Positions 16,672 through 25,547 of a stretch of DNA of 64,000 nucleotides are shown here, piece by piece (positions within the stretch are counted from its first letter, which is position 1; each line of letters opens with the position of its first letter). Made by a program: the position numbers and the translations under genes. The stretch is from UBA8079 sp049601915 (GTDB lineage: Bacteria > Pseudomonadota > Alphaproteobacteria > UBA6615). The notes under the pieces are model-generated. The model had not been told where the DNA came from. It saw nothing but the letters and a program-made list of their open reading frames with translations, and did no database searches. The DNA is taken from positions 620,001 through 684,000 of the forward strand of contig JBMYRB010000002.1 in the NCBI GenBank assembly GCA_049601915.1. Direction: 5' to 3'.

Positions 16672-17666
16672 TGCCCGACGGCCTGACCTCAAGGTCGATC
16701 CCGGCATTACCGATGCTGGTGCGATTGCTGGGGCCTTGGTTCGCTGACCAACTTTGCGTCGCGGATGCGCGGGTCGTCGATGCCGTCCTCCTGCCGGGCG
16801 GCGCGGTTCAGCATAATTGGCGGATCGATCTGGATGTTGATGGCGATACGCAAGCTTATGTGCTGCGCGTAGGGCCTGATGTGCCGTTACCCGAGAGCAT
16901 TTCGAAAGCCGATGAGTTCGCGATCTTGAGCCGCGTATATGCCGACGGGGTGCCTGTGCCAGAACCACTATGGTTCCGCGACGAAGTCGTGCCGTTCTTC
17001 GTTTCGCGCATGTGTCCGGGTGACGCAGCCCGTGATGAGTTGACGAAGCGGCCCGATAACGCCGCTCTGCTGCGTGATCTGGGCACGGCCCTGGCAGGGA
17101 TACATGGGCTCGATACCGGAATCCCCGAAACCCGGATGTCACCGAAGATGCGCGTCGAGATGTTGTCTTCATGGATAGGCGACATCAGTGAAGTCCCCAC
17201 GCCGGTTGCCGATGAAATAGCTGCGGGTCTCGCCTGGTTGCGTGCTCACATGCCTGACGAGAGCCATCTGAGGCACGTGCACCGTGACTTCCGGACCGGA
17301 AATTTCCTCGTCGAGGATGGACGCCTGGTGGCTGTCCTTGATTGGGAGTTCGCAGGCTGGGGTGATCCCCATGAGGATATCGGATGGTTTTGCGCAGAAT
17401 GTTGGCGCGGAAATGCGCCGACGCTCGAAGCCGGCGGGCTCGGCGAACGTGGTGCGTTCTACGATGCGTATGTGGCCGCCGGCGGGGCCAGACCAGAGCC
17501 CGCGCGGGTGCGATTCTGGGAGATCTTCGCCCATCTGCGTTGGTCCATCATCGCCCTGCAGCAGGGCGTGCGCGCGCGTGCCGGTGCTTATCCGGCCTGG
17601 GAGCTCGAAGAGGCCGAAGCCAAGGTGCCCGGGCTATTGCGGACCGTCGCAGGAATGACGCGCTAG
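16671..17666 (+). CDS. APH-family phosphotransferase (ACAD10/11 kinase-like)
   Basis: A 331-residue kinase-fold protein of the aminoglycoside phosphotransferase family. Catalytic loop HRDFRTGN (HxDxxxxN) and the metal-binding LDWEFAGWGDPHEDI are intact, near residues 205-235. Start GTG 16671 overlaps the TAG of the acyl-CoA dehydrogenase by one base, implying coupled translation. Known relatives next to ACAD11-type dehydrogenases (for example LvaA in levulinate catabolism) phosphorylate 4-hydroxyacyl-CoA; a drug-resistance role is unlikely in this context. Confidence 0.9.
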   Translation: MPDGLTSRSIPALPMLVRLLGPWFADQLCVADARVVDAVLLPGGAVQHNWRIDLDVDGDTQAYVLRVGPDVPLPESISKADEFAILSRVYADGVPVPEPLWFRDEVVPFFVSRMCPGDAARDELTKRPDNAALLRDLGTALAGIHGLDTGIPETRMSPKMRVEMLSSWIGDISEVPTPVADEIAAGLAWLRAHMPDESHLRHVHRDFRTGNFLVEDGRLVAVLDWEFAGWGDPHEDIGWFCAECWRGNAPTLEAGGLGERGAFYDAYVAAGGARPEPARVRFWEIFAHLRWSIIALQQGVRARAGAYPAWELEEAEAKVPGLLRTVAGMTR

Positions 17667-17671
17667 CGCGG

Positions 17672-18736
17672 TCAGGCGCCTTCCGGTACCACCACCACGC
17701 GGCCGATGATCCGTCCGTTTTCCAGATCTTGCAGGGTTTCCGTGACCTGCGACATGGGCCGGGAGGCGACGGGGATAGGGTCCACCTTGCCGGCCTTGAC
17801 CAGTTCCATCAGCTCATGCATCTCGCTGAGCGTGCCCACATACGAGCCGCGCAGCGCGATATCCCGGGTCGGCAGCGCCAGCGTCGGCAAGTCAATTCGC
17901 CCGCCATACAGCCCGACAGCGATATAGCTGCCGCCCCGGCGGATCACGTCGATGCCCAGCTTGGCGGTCTCGGTGTTAGCGACAAAGTCGACGACGGCAC
18001 CCGCGCCGTCTGCAGTAAGTTTGGCGATTTCCGCCCGGGCGTCTTCGCGCAGCGGGTTGATCGTGTGGTTGGCTCCCGCCTCACGGGCGGCCGCGAGTTT
18101 CTCCTCATCGACATCCACGACGATCTTCTCGTTCGCGATGTAGTCGGCCGCGATGCCGACGCCGGTCAGGCCGACGCCGCCGGCGCCGATGATCACCAGC
18201 TTGTCGTCGGCAGAAATATCCTTCGCCTTGCGGATGGCGCTGTAGGACGTGATGCCGGCACAGGCGAGCGTGCAGGCGTAATGGGGGTCGACCCCCTCGA
18301 TATCCACGAGATACTTCTCGTCGGGGATGATAACATGGTCGGCATAGCCGCCCGGTCGCCGCACACCCAGGGGTGCGGTGTTAGCGCAATCGTTTTCGCG
18401 GCCCTCATTGCACCGCGCGCAGTCGCCGCAGCCCAGCCACGGGAAGATCAGATAGGTTTGGCCGATCTGCACGTCACCCGCTGCGTCCGGGCCGAGGGCC
18501 ACCACTTCGCCGACGGGCTCATGACCCATGGTGAAAGGGAGGTCGATGTTCCGGTCTTCGAGGGTCATTTTCTGGCCGTCGCCGAGATCGTAGTAGCCGT
18601 GCCAGAAATGCAGATCCGAATGGCACACACCGCAGGCGGTGATCTTGAGCAAAACCTCGCTGCCCTGCGGTTCTGGTGTCTCACTTTCGACCAGTTCAAG
18701 GGGCTGGTTGGCGGCGACGAGCTGATAGCTTTTCAT
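17672..18736 (-). CDS. Zinc-dependent alcohol dehydrogenase (MDR family)
   Basis: A 354-residue medium-chain dehydrogenase. Catalytic zinc: Cys in CGVCHSDLHFWHG and His in MGHEPVG. The structural-zinc lobe CGDCARCNEGRENDC is complete. The Rossmann motif GAGGVGLTGVG is followed by an Asp (VVDVDEEKL), pointing to NAD. The insert DLGDGQKMTLEDRNIDLP resembles the 6-hydroxycyclohexene-carbonyl-CoA dehydrogenase (Had-like) branch, which is tentative. It runs upstream of, and divergently to nothing else on, the hydratase/esterase genes: these three minus-strand genes form one likely operon. Confidence 0.92.
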   Translation of the reverse strand: MKSYQLVAANQPLELVESETPEPQGSEVLLKITACGVCHSDLHFWHGYYDLGDGQKMTLEDRNIDLPFTMGHEPVGEVVALGPDAAGDVQIGQTYLIFPWLGCGDCARCNEGRENDCANTAPLGVRRPGGYADHVIIPDEKYLVDIEGVDPHYACTLACAGITSYSAIRKAKDISADDKLVIIGAGGVGLTGVGIAADYIANEKIVVDVDEEKLAAAREAGANHTINPLREDARAEIAKLTADGAGAVVDFVANTETAKLGIDVIRRGGSYIAVGLYGGRIDLPTLALPTRDIALRGSYVGTLSEMHELMELVKAGKVDPIPVASRPMSQVTETLQDLENGRIIGRVVVVPEGA

Positions 18737-18766
18737 GGAACGTATCTTCCCTGTGTTCAGTGCGGC

Positions 18767-19561
18767 TTAGGCGAAGCTAATGGATACCGAGCCGAGGCCC
18801 GGAATGGAATGGTCGATACGGTCACCCTGTGAGACCCAATGGGTGGCGATGACAGATCCGAGTGTGACGAACTCACCGGCCTTCAAGTGGCGCCCGCGCT
18901 CGGCCAGGCGATTGGCCAGCCATGCGAGGGCCTCGAGCGGGTGACCCATGATGAGTGACCCGAGGCCGGTGCCGAGAAGTTCGCCGTTCAGCAGGATGGT
19001 CCCCTCGGTGGCTGCGAGGTCGATGCCCTGCCAGTCCGTCACAGGATCGCCGAGGACGACGGCGGCGTTGAAGAAATTGTCGGCGGCCATGGTCGGCGTG
19101 TCGAGCTCCCGGTAGTCGCGGTATCGTGCCTCGACCAGTTCGATCGAGATCATCACCGCGCCCACCGCATCGCGCACGCTGTCGCGGGTGTAGGGTTCGC
19201 TCCTGGCAGGCATGTCAGCGGCGAGGGTGACTGCGATTTCGGTCTCGACTCCCGGGTTCACAAAATCCGCGAACACGAGGTCCGCGTGGTTGTGGTGCAC
19301 AGTTGAATCGAAGACTTCGCCGTAGGAGGGCTCGTGGATGTTCATATAGGCCTGCATCACCGGCGTGGTGCAGCCGATCTTGTAGCCGACCAGTGTGCCC
19401 AATCCGCGCTCGGCCAGAATTTCATTATGGCTTTCCTGAACGGCATAGGCGTCGTTCAGATCCGCCGGCCTGAATTCGGATGGCAATGTGTCGAGTTTGC
19501 TCCGGTTCAGCCGGTTCTCGGCGATGGCGGTGGCGGCCCGGTTGATCGCGTCGGCTTCCAT
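18767..19561 (-). CDS. 2-keto-4-pentenoate hydratase (MhpD/HpaH-like)
   Basis: A 264-residue member of the hydratase/decarboxylase family acting on 2-hydroxypenta-2,4-dienoate-type products of aromatic meta-cleavage. The metal-binding segment VNPGVETEIAVTLAADMP, with its Glu pair, and YKIGCT near the N-terminus fit the family. I use ATG 19561 (MEADAIN), preceded by AAAGAGAG; a longer frame from 19603 would add a poorly conserved leader. Neighbours are an alpha/beta esterase 13 bases upstream and the zinc dehydrogenase downstream, consistent with ring-cleavage product processing. Confidence 0.88.
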   Translation of the reverse strand: MEADAINRAATAIAENRLNRSKLDTLPSEFRPADLNDAYAVQESHNEILAERGLGTLVGYKIGCTTPVMQAYMNIHEPSYGEVFDSTVHHNHADLVFADFVNPGVETEIAVTLAADMPARSEPYTRDSVRDAVGAVMISIELVEARYRDYRELDTPTMAADNFFNAAVVLGDPVTDWQGIDLAATEGTILLNGELLGTGLGSLIMGHPLEALAWLANRLAERGRHLKAGEFVTLGSVIATHWVSQGDRIDHSIPGLGSVSISFA

Positions 19562-19574
19562 GGATTCTCTCTTT

Positions 19575-20516
19575 CTAGGATTTGAATGCGCGCTGCAGCG
19601 CATCGATCGACAGGTTCAGCGCCTCGCCCGAGGCGTCGATCAGCTTACCGTAATGCCAGTAACCGTGGATCATGCCGGACATGCAGCTGTACTCGACAGG
19701 CACCCCGGCCGCCGCGAGCATTTCCCCGTAATGTTTTCCGTCATCGCGTAGCGGGTCGAATTCGGCCGTAACAATCTGGGCGAATGGCAGGTTCTCGAAG
19801 GCCTCGGCTTTGCTGGGTGACAGCAGTATGTCCTCGGTTTTGGTTCGTCCCGGTGCGTAACAGTCGTAGTACCACTGCATTTTCTCACGGGTGAGGAAAT
19901 ATGCCTCGTCGAGGAACGCGTAGGACGGGAGGTCCTGCTCGAAGAACATGTCGGTAACCGGGTAGATCAGGATCTGGGCACATAGTGCCGGTCCGCCCGC
20001 GTCGCGGGCGCGCAGCGCGAGGCCTGCCGCTAGGTTCCCGCCGGCGCTTTCGCCGCCGACAGCGAGCCGCGACGGGTCTCCGCCGAGTGCTGCCGCGTTT
20101 TCGCTCACCCATCGCAGGGCGGCCCAACAATCCTCGGGCGCTGCGGGAAAGGGGCATTCGGGCGCGAGCCGGTAGTCAAGAGACACAACAATGCATGGCG
20201 TATCGCGGCAGATCAGGCGGCACTGCGGGTCGCGGCTTTCGATACTGCCGATAACAAAGCCGCCGCCGTGAATGAATACGAAGATGGGCAGATCGGTGGC
20301 ATCCGTATCCGGCCAATAGATTCGGGCGCGGATGTCACCTTCGGCACCCGGAATTTGACGATCTTCCACCCGGCCGATCTCGGCGGGGTCGAAGTTCCGG
20401 GGCACGATAAACCGGTCGTAGGCGGCGCGTGCCTCCGACGGTGACAGGTCCTTCAGCGGCGTCGGGGCCGCGTTCAGCAAGTCCAGCACGGCCTGTGCCT
20501 GTGGGTGTAGCGTCAT
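19575..20516 (-). CDS. HSL-type alpha/beta hydrolase (lipase/esterase family IV)
   Basis: A 313-residue esterase of the hormone-sensitive lipase family. The oxyanion motif HGGGFVIGS and the nucleophile elbow GGESAGGN are intact; the Asp is in AEFDPLRDDG and the His in GMIHGYWH. It is cytosolic with no signal peptide. It is the first gene of a minus-strand trio with an MhpD-like hydratase and a zinc alcohol dehydrogenase. It could open a lactone or ester in that pathway, but the substrate is not evident. Confidence 0.93.
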   Translation of the reverse strand: MTLHPQAQAVLDLLNAAPTPLKDLSPSEARAAYDRFIVPRNFDPAEIGRVEDRQIPGAEGDIRARIYWPDTDATDLPIFVFIHGGGFVIGSIESRDPQCRLICRDTPCIVVSLDYRLAPECPFPAAPEDCWAALRWVSENAAALGGDPSRLAVGGESAGGNLAAGLALRARDAGGPALCAQILIYPVTDMFFEQDLPSYAFLDEAYFLTREKMQWYYDCYAPGRTKTEDILLSPSKAEAFENLPFAQIVTAEFDPLRDDGKHYGEMLAAAGVPVEYSCMSGMIHGYWHYGKLIDASGEALNLSIDALQRAFKS

Positions 20517-20899
20517 GATCCATCCGTGTGTGGCCGGTTCTTGCGACCGGTAATCACATAGGAAGCATCGTTTGACAGGATGGGGCGGTCAACAGGTTTC
20601 GGGCCTTTTCGGTCTGGCGCAGACATCGCGCATGGCGAATGATTCGAGACCAGCCGGGCGCCAGCCCGCAAGGAACCAACCTTTGTTGTGGATGGTGTGG
20701 TGCATTGCTGCGTTGCAAGTACACCCGATGCCGTGCCCCTGATCTCGTTCGTGGCGCGAAACAATGCCATTCTTGCCTCCGGCCCGAAGATACTTTGGCG
20801 GCCTGAGCCTTGTTGTTGGGCGCCGGGTTCTTCAAAATCACAACCTACCGTAGCCCGGTGATCCAATATCCGGGCACGGGAAGATGAGGGGATTTACGT
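20517..20899. other. 383-base intergenic gap without a supported gene
   Basis: Between the divergent esterase and hyuA starts. Short open frames exist on both strands, but none has a ribosome-binding site or recognisable domain. I see no strong hairpin with T-run. It presumably holds the promoters of both flanking operons. Confidence 0.5.
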
Positions 20900-22960
20900 A
20901 TGCGGTTTGCCTGTGACACCGGCGGGACGTTCACCGATCTGATTGTGGAAGACGATCATGGTGCGTTGACCATGTACAAGGCTTCGACGACGCCGGCTGA
21001 CCCCGTAAAAGGTGTGCTCGATGCACTCACCCTTGCGGCCGACGACCGGGATATGCCCCTGTCGGATATGCTCGGTCAGGGCGAAATGCTGATCCATGGC
21101 ACGACTCATGCGATCAACGCGATCATTACCGGGAACACGGCCCGCACGGCGTTCCTGACCACGGCAGGCCATCCCGATATTCTGGTCTTGCGCGAAGGCG
21201 GGCGGATTGAACCCTTCAATTTCGTTGCGGCCTATCCCGAGCCCTATGTTCCGCGCGCCCTGACGTTCGAGGTGCCCGAGCGCGTGAACAGCGCCGGCGA
21301 CATCTACACCCCCCTCGATGAGGCTGGCGCCGTCGAGATCATGAACAAACTGAAAGCGGCCGACGTCGAGGCCGTCGCGGTCTGCCTGTTGTGGTCGATT
21401 TATAACCCGGCCCATGAGTTGCGGATCGCCGAGCTGCTCGAGGAGCATTTGCCCGATGTGCCTTACACGCTGTCTCACCATCTCAATCCGGCACTGCGTG
21501 AGTATCGCCGGGCTTCTTCCACCGCGATCGATGCCTCGCTGAAGCCGCTGATGAGCCGTTATCTCGGCGGTCTGACGGAACGGCTGTCGGAGGCCGGATT
21601 CTCGGGCCGCACCCTCGTGCTGACCTCCCAAGGCGGCATGCTGGATGCACTGGACCTGGCCCGTAAGCCCATCCATGCGATCAATTCCGGACCGTCGATG
21701 GCGCCGATCGCCGGGCGGACCTATGCAGAACTCGATTCCGAGGCGCCGAATGTGATTATCGCCGACACAGGTGGCACGACCTACGATGTCAGCCTGGTTC
21801 GCGATGGACGCATACCGCTCACCAAGGAAACCTGGATCGGTCAGCCCTTCCGCGGCCATATGACCGGATTTCCGTCAATCGATATCAAGAGCGTCGGTGC
21901 CGGTGGCGGCTCGATCGCCTGGGTGGATGCCGGTGGCCTCCTGCATGTGGGGCCGCAAAGCGCAGGCGCCGTACCGGGCCCGGTTTGTTACGGCGCCGGC
22001 GGGACAGAGCCCACGGTGACCGATGCTTGCGTGGCGCTTGGATATCTGGACCCGAGTTATTTTCTGGGCGGTTCCATGAAGCTTGACGATGCCGCCTCGG
22101 TGGCGGCGATCAAGAAGTATGTCGCCGACCCTCTGGGACTGCTGGTCGAGGACGCGGCCGCAGCGATCGTCAGCGTGGCGACCGAGAACATGGTGCAGGC
22201 CATATCCGACATCACCGTCGATCAGGGGATCGACCCGGCGGTATCGGTTCTGATCGGGGGTGGTGGTGCCGCGGGGCTCAATTCCGTATTCATCGCCCGC
22301 CGGCTTGGTTGCCCGACGCTTATCATACCCGAGACGGGTGCCGGGCTCAGCGCTTCGGGCGCGTTGATGTCCGATCTGTCAAACGAATACCGCGCGACCT
22401 TCTTCACCACCTCTGATGAGTTCGACCGTGACGGGGTGAACGCAGTCCTCGAGGGACTGCGTGCCGAATGTCAGAAGTTCATCGGCGGACCAGGCGCATC
22501 GGCCATTTCCAGCGAGATAGAGTACGCGGTTGAAGCGCGTTATGCCTCGCAAGTCTGGGAAATTGAGGTGCCGTTACCGATCGACAGGGTCGAGAATGAA
22601 GACCAGATCGATGCGCTGGCAGAAGCCTTTCACGCAATGCACGAGCGCATCTTTGCGATCCGCGATCCGGGCTCCGTGATCGAGTATGTCGGCTGGACTG
22701 CGACGGCACGATGCGGGTTGCGCGACGGCGGGCCGGGGCGATTGAGCACCGGCGAGGGGCATGACGCGTCTGGCACGCGCAAGGTCTATTTTGCGGATGC
22801 GGGCGAGGTCGAGGCCGCCGTGTATGATTTCAACGCGTTGGCCGCCGGAGAGAAGCATTCCGGACCGGCGATCATTGAATCGCCGTTCACCACCGTGGTG
22901 GCCGATGGTGCGACACGCTTCGAGCGTGCGGCATCGGGCAGTCTTGTGATGCGGCCTTAG
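20900..22960 (+). CDS. hyuA: HyuA-type hydantoinase/oxoprolinase subunit
   Basis: A 686-residue protein of the N-methylhydantoinase A/acetone carboxylase beta family, ATP-dependent enzymes acting on cyclic amides or ketones with an HyuB partner. The phosphate-1 motif FACDTGGTFTDLIVED is at the N-terminus; later IADTGGTTYDVSLVRDG repeats the actin-like ATPase motif, and VLIGGGGAAGLN ends the core. Length is normal. The partner hyuB starts 8 bases downstream. Start ATG 20900. The ring substrate (hydantoin, 5-oxoproline or similar) cannot be told apart by eye. Confidence 0.92.
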   Translation: MRFACDTGGTFTDLIVEDDHGALTMYKASTTPADPVKGVLDALTLAADDRDMPLSDMLGQGEMLIHGTTHAINAIITGNTARTAFLTTAGHPDILVLREGGRIEPFNFVAAYPEPYVPRALTFEVPERVNSAGDIYTPLDEAGAVEIMNKLKAADVEAVAVCLLWSIYNPAHELRIAELLEEHLPDVPYTLSHHLNPALREYRRASSTAIDASLKPLMSRYLGGLTERLSEAGFSGRTLVLTSQGGMLDALDLARKPIHAINSGPSMAPIAGRTYAELDSEAPNVIIADTGGTTYDVSLVRDGRIPLTKETWIGQPFRGHMTGFPSIDIKSVGAGGGSIAWVDAGGLLHVGPQSAGAVPGPVCYGAGGTEPTVTDACVALGYLDPSYFLGGSMKLDDAASVAAIKKYVADPLGLLVEDAAAAIVSVATENMVQAISDITVDQGIDPAVSVLIGGGGAAGLNSVFIARRLGCPTLIIPETGAGLSASGALMSDLSNEYRATFFTTSDEFDRDGVNAVLEGLRAECQKFIGGPGASAISSEIEYAVEARYASQVWEIEVPLPIDRVENEDQIDALAEAFHAMHERIFAIRDPGSVIEYVGWTATARCGLRDGGPGRLSTGEGHDASGTRKVYFADAGEVEAAVYDFNALAAGEKHSGPAIIESPFTTVVADGATRFERAASGSLVMRP

Positions 22961-22968
22961 AGGGCAGG

Positions 22969-24738
22969 ATGATGAACGCGAAACCCGAAAAACAACTCGA
23001 CGGCGCCCGGCTCGCCATCCTAGCTAACCGCTTTGAGGGGATATCCTCGAAGATGGGGAACACCCTGCTTCGGACCGGCCGGTCCGGTGTCCTGAACCGG
23101 GCGAAGGATTTTTCCTGCTGTATCCTGACGGCGGACTGCGAGCTGCTTGCTGTCGCGGAGAGCCTGCCGATCCATGTGCTGTCGGGTCCTGACATCATGG
23201 CCCGGTCGATGAAGGAATTTCACCCCGAACTCAAGAAAGGCGACGCCTTCCTGCACAACTCGCCCTACCACGGCTGTTCACATCCGGCGGATCACACCAT
23301 CATCATGCCGGTTATCGATGATGACGGGGTTCACCATTTCACGGTGTTGGCCAAGGCCCATCAGGCCGATATCGGCAACTCGGTTCCAACCACCTATCAC
23401 GGGACGGCACGCGACGTGTATGAGGAGGGCGCGCTGATCTTCCCGGCTGTCCAGGTGTTGAAGGACTATGAGACGGTCGACGACATTATCCGCATGTGTC
23501 AGCTGCGGATCCGCGTCCCCGAACAGTGGCACGGCGATTTCCTGGCGATGCTGGGCTCGGCCCTGATTGGTGAGCGCGAGCTGCTTGCACTCGGTGAAGA
23601 GGTGGGCTGGGACACGCTGCATGCCTTCGCCGACCAGTGGTTCGATTATTCCGAAAAACGCATGTCCGATGCTATTGCGGAGGTCCCGAAAGGAACCGCG
23701 TCGGCCCAATCGACGCACGACGCCATTCCCGGAACCCCGGAGGAAGGGATCACGGTTACCTCGAAAGTCACGGTCGACCCCGAGGCGGGACGGATCGAGG
23801 TCGATCTTCTGGACAATGCCAATCAGATGAACTGCGGGCTCAATGTGTCCGAATCCTGCACCCGCACAGCGGCCTATATCGGCGTGTTCAATTCCATCGA
23901 CCACACGGTGCCGAAAAATGAAGGCTCGTTGCGGCGTATCGACCTGAAACTCAAAGATGCCGGTGTGGTCGGGATACCCCGGCACCCGATCAGTTGTTCG
24001 GCGTCGACCACAAATCTGGCCGACCGGATCGTGTCGGCAACCCAGCGCGCCATGGCGGAGATGGGTGACGGGTTCGGCATGGGAGAAGTGGGTTGCTTCT
24101 GCGCGCCGTCCACGGCCGTGGTGTCGGGAATCGATCCGCGTAACGACAAGCCCTATGTGAATCAGCTGTTCCTGGGCCACACGGCGGGGGCCGGGGCGCC
24201 GCACCAGGATGCCTGGCTCACGATGTTGCATGTCGGCAATGGCGGCATGTGCTTCATCGATTCCGTTGAACTCGACGAGGTGTACACCCCGATTCATGTC
24301 CATACGCGCCGTCTGATCCCCGATAGCGAAGGCGCGGGTCGGCACCGCGGGGCGCCGGCGATCGAGGTCGAGTATGGCCCCGTCGACTGCCGCATGGAGG
24401 CTGGATTCGTGCATGACGGCAATATCCATGTGCCTCAGGGTGCGCGTGCGGGGTTGCCCGCGGCGCGTTCGAACCAGTTCAAGACCACGCGTAACAAGGA
24501 GCGTGAGACGCTGGATCAGTGCTCGATCGTCTGGATCGAAGATGGTGAGACCCTGGTGTCGATCGCCCAGGGCGGCGGTGGATACGGGGACCCACGCACG
24601 CGTGAACCCGAGCAGGTGTTGCACGATGTTCGCGAGGGCATTGTCAGCCGCGAGCGGGCGGAAGAAATCTATGGCGTGGTGATAGCGGACGACTTATCGG
24701 TCGATGCGGCGCGCACCAAAGAGATTCGGTCGGTTTAG
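22969..24738 (+). CDS. hyuB: HyuB-type hydantoinase/oxoprolinase subunit
   Basis: A 589-residue protein matching hydantoinase B/acetone carboxylase alpha. Recognisable blocks: SCCILTADCELLAVAES near residue 45, HNSPYHGCSHPADHTIIMPV near 100, and GQGGGGYGDPRTREPEQVLHDVREGIVS-like text at the C-terminus (here IAQGGGGYGDP). It is coupled to hyuA. An SDR and an MFS transporter follow on the same strand, so the four genes probably form one operon importing and processing a nitrogen heterocycle or related compound. Confidence 0.92.
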   Translation: MMNAKPEKQLDGARLAILANRFEGISSKMGNTLLRTGRSGVLNRAKDFSCCILTADCELLAVAESLPIHVLSGPDIMARSMKEFHPELKKGDAFLHNSPYHGCSHPADHTIIMPVIDDDGVHHFTVLAKAHQADIGNSVPTTYHGTARDVYEEGALIFPAVQVLKDYETVDDIIRMCQLRIRVPEQWHGDFLAMLGSALIGERELLALGEEVGWDTLHAFADQWFDYSEKRMSDAIAEVPKGTASAQSTHDAIPGTPEEGITVTSKVTVDPEAGRIEVDLLDNANQMNCGLNVSESCTRTAAYIGVFNSIDHTVPKNEGSLRRIDLKLKDAGVVGIPRHPISCSASTTNLADRIVSATQRAMAEMGDGFGMGEVGCFCAPSTAVVSGIDPRNDKPYVNQLFLGHTAGAGAPHQDAWLTMLHVGNGGMCFIDSVELDEVYTPIHVHTRRLIPDSEGAGRHRGAPAIEVEYGPVDCRMEAGFVHDGNIHVPQGARAGLPAARSNQFKTTRNKERETLDQCSIVWIEDGETLVSIAQGGGGYGDPRTREPEQVLHDVREGIVSRERAEEIYGVVIADDLSVDAARTKEIRSV

Positions 24739-24776
24739 TCGCCCGGCCAAAACGAATGTCCAACGGGAGAACGGAA

Positions 24777-25538
24777 ATGAGACTCAAGGATAAGATTGCC
24801 ATCGTCACGGGTGGTTCGGTCGGCATCGGTGCTGCAATAGCAAAACGCTATGCGGCCGAAGGTGCGACCGTTGCGACGGTCTACAAGAGCAACGATGACG
24901 GCGCGGCCGGGATCATCAAGGAAATCACCGATGCGGGCGGCAAGGGCAAGGCCTTCAAGGCCGACGTGTCGAAAGTCGAGAATATTGAGAAACTGGTCGC
25001 GGACGTGATCGCCGAGTTCGGCCGGATCGATATTCTGGTGAACAATGCAGGCGTCTTCCGCACTGTTCCGGTGATGGAGACGACGGAAGAGGTCTGGGAC
25101 GAGCAGCTCGATCTCAATCTCAAGGGCTATTTCTTCATGGTGAAGACCCTGGTGCCCCATTTCCGCGAAAATGGCGGCGGCAAGGTGGTGAATATCTCAT
25201 CAATCGCCGGCACCGGCGCCTTCCCGAACTGTCCCGGCTACTGTGCGTCCAAAGGCGGGGTCGTGAACATGACCCGTGCGCTCGCCGCCGAGCTCGGCAA
25301 GGAGAAGATCAACGTCAACTCCATCGCGCCGGGCAATGTTGCGACGCCGCTGAATGCCCACCTGCGCGGCCCAGGTAACGAGGAGTATGTGGAGCTGATG
25401 AAGACCTTCACGCCGACGGGTATCGACTTCATCGATCCCGAGGATATGACGGGCACTGCCGTGTTCCTCGCGACGGAGGATTCCCGCATGATCCACGGCG
25501 AAACGGTTATCGTCGATGCCGGCTGGTCGGTCTGGTAG
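24777..25538 (+). CDS. SDR-family oxidoreductase (FabG-like)
   Basis: A 253-residue short-chain dehydrogenase. TGGSVGIG near residue 12, NNAG, active Ser in NISSIAG, YCASK (YxxxK) and a C-terminal VDAGWSVW are present. Start ATG 24777 (MRLKDKIA) follows GGAGAACGGAA; an in-frame start 21 bases earlier lacks a site. The position between hyuB and an MFS transporter suggests a redox step in the same pathway. Confidence 0.92.
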   Translation: MRLKDKIAIVTGGSVGIGAAIAKRYAAEGATVATVYKSNDDGAAGIIKEITDAGGKGKAFKADVSKVENIEKLVADVIAEFGRIDILVNNAGVFRTVPVMETTEEVWDEQLDLNLKGYFFMVKTLVPHFRENGGGKVVNISSIAGTGAFPNCPGYCASKGGVVNMTRALAAELGKEKINVNSIAPGNVATPLNAHLRGPGNEEYVELMKTFTPTGIDFIDPEDMTGTAVFLATEDSRMIHGETVIVDAGWSVW

Positions 25539-25547
25539 GAGCCTGAT

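Noticed and set aside
16671..17666. Aminoglycoside resistance gene
   Set aside because: The APH fold is present, but the one-base overlap with an ACAD10/11-type dehydrogenase points to a catabolic kinase.
17384..18832. 482-codon open frame on the plus strand
   Set aside because: It is the antisense of the clear zinc alcohol dehydrogenase and part of the APH gene; GC-rich codon structure keeps it open.
20513..20866. 117-codon minus-strand open frame in the gap before hyuA
   Set aside because: No start-site support or recognised domain; overlaps the esterase start.
23278..24624. 448-codon minus-strand open frame
   Set aside because: Antisense of hyuB with no protein-like motifs.
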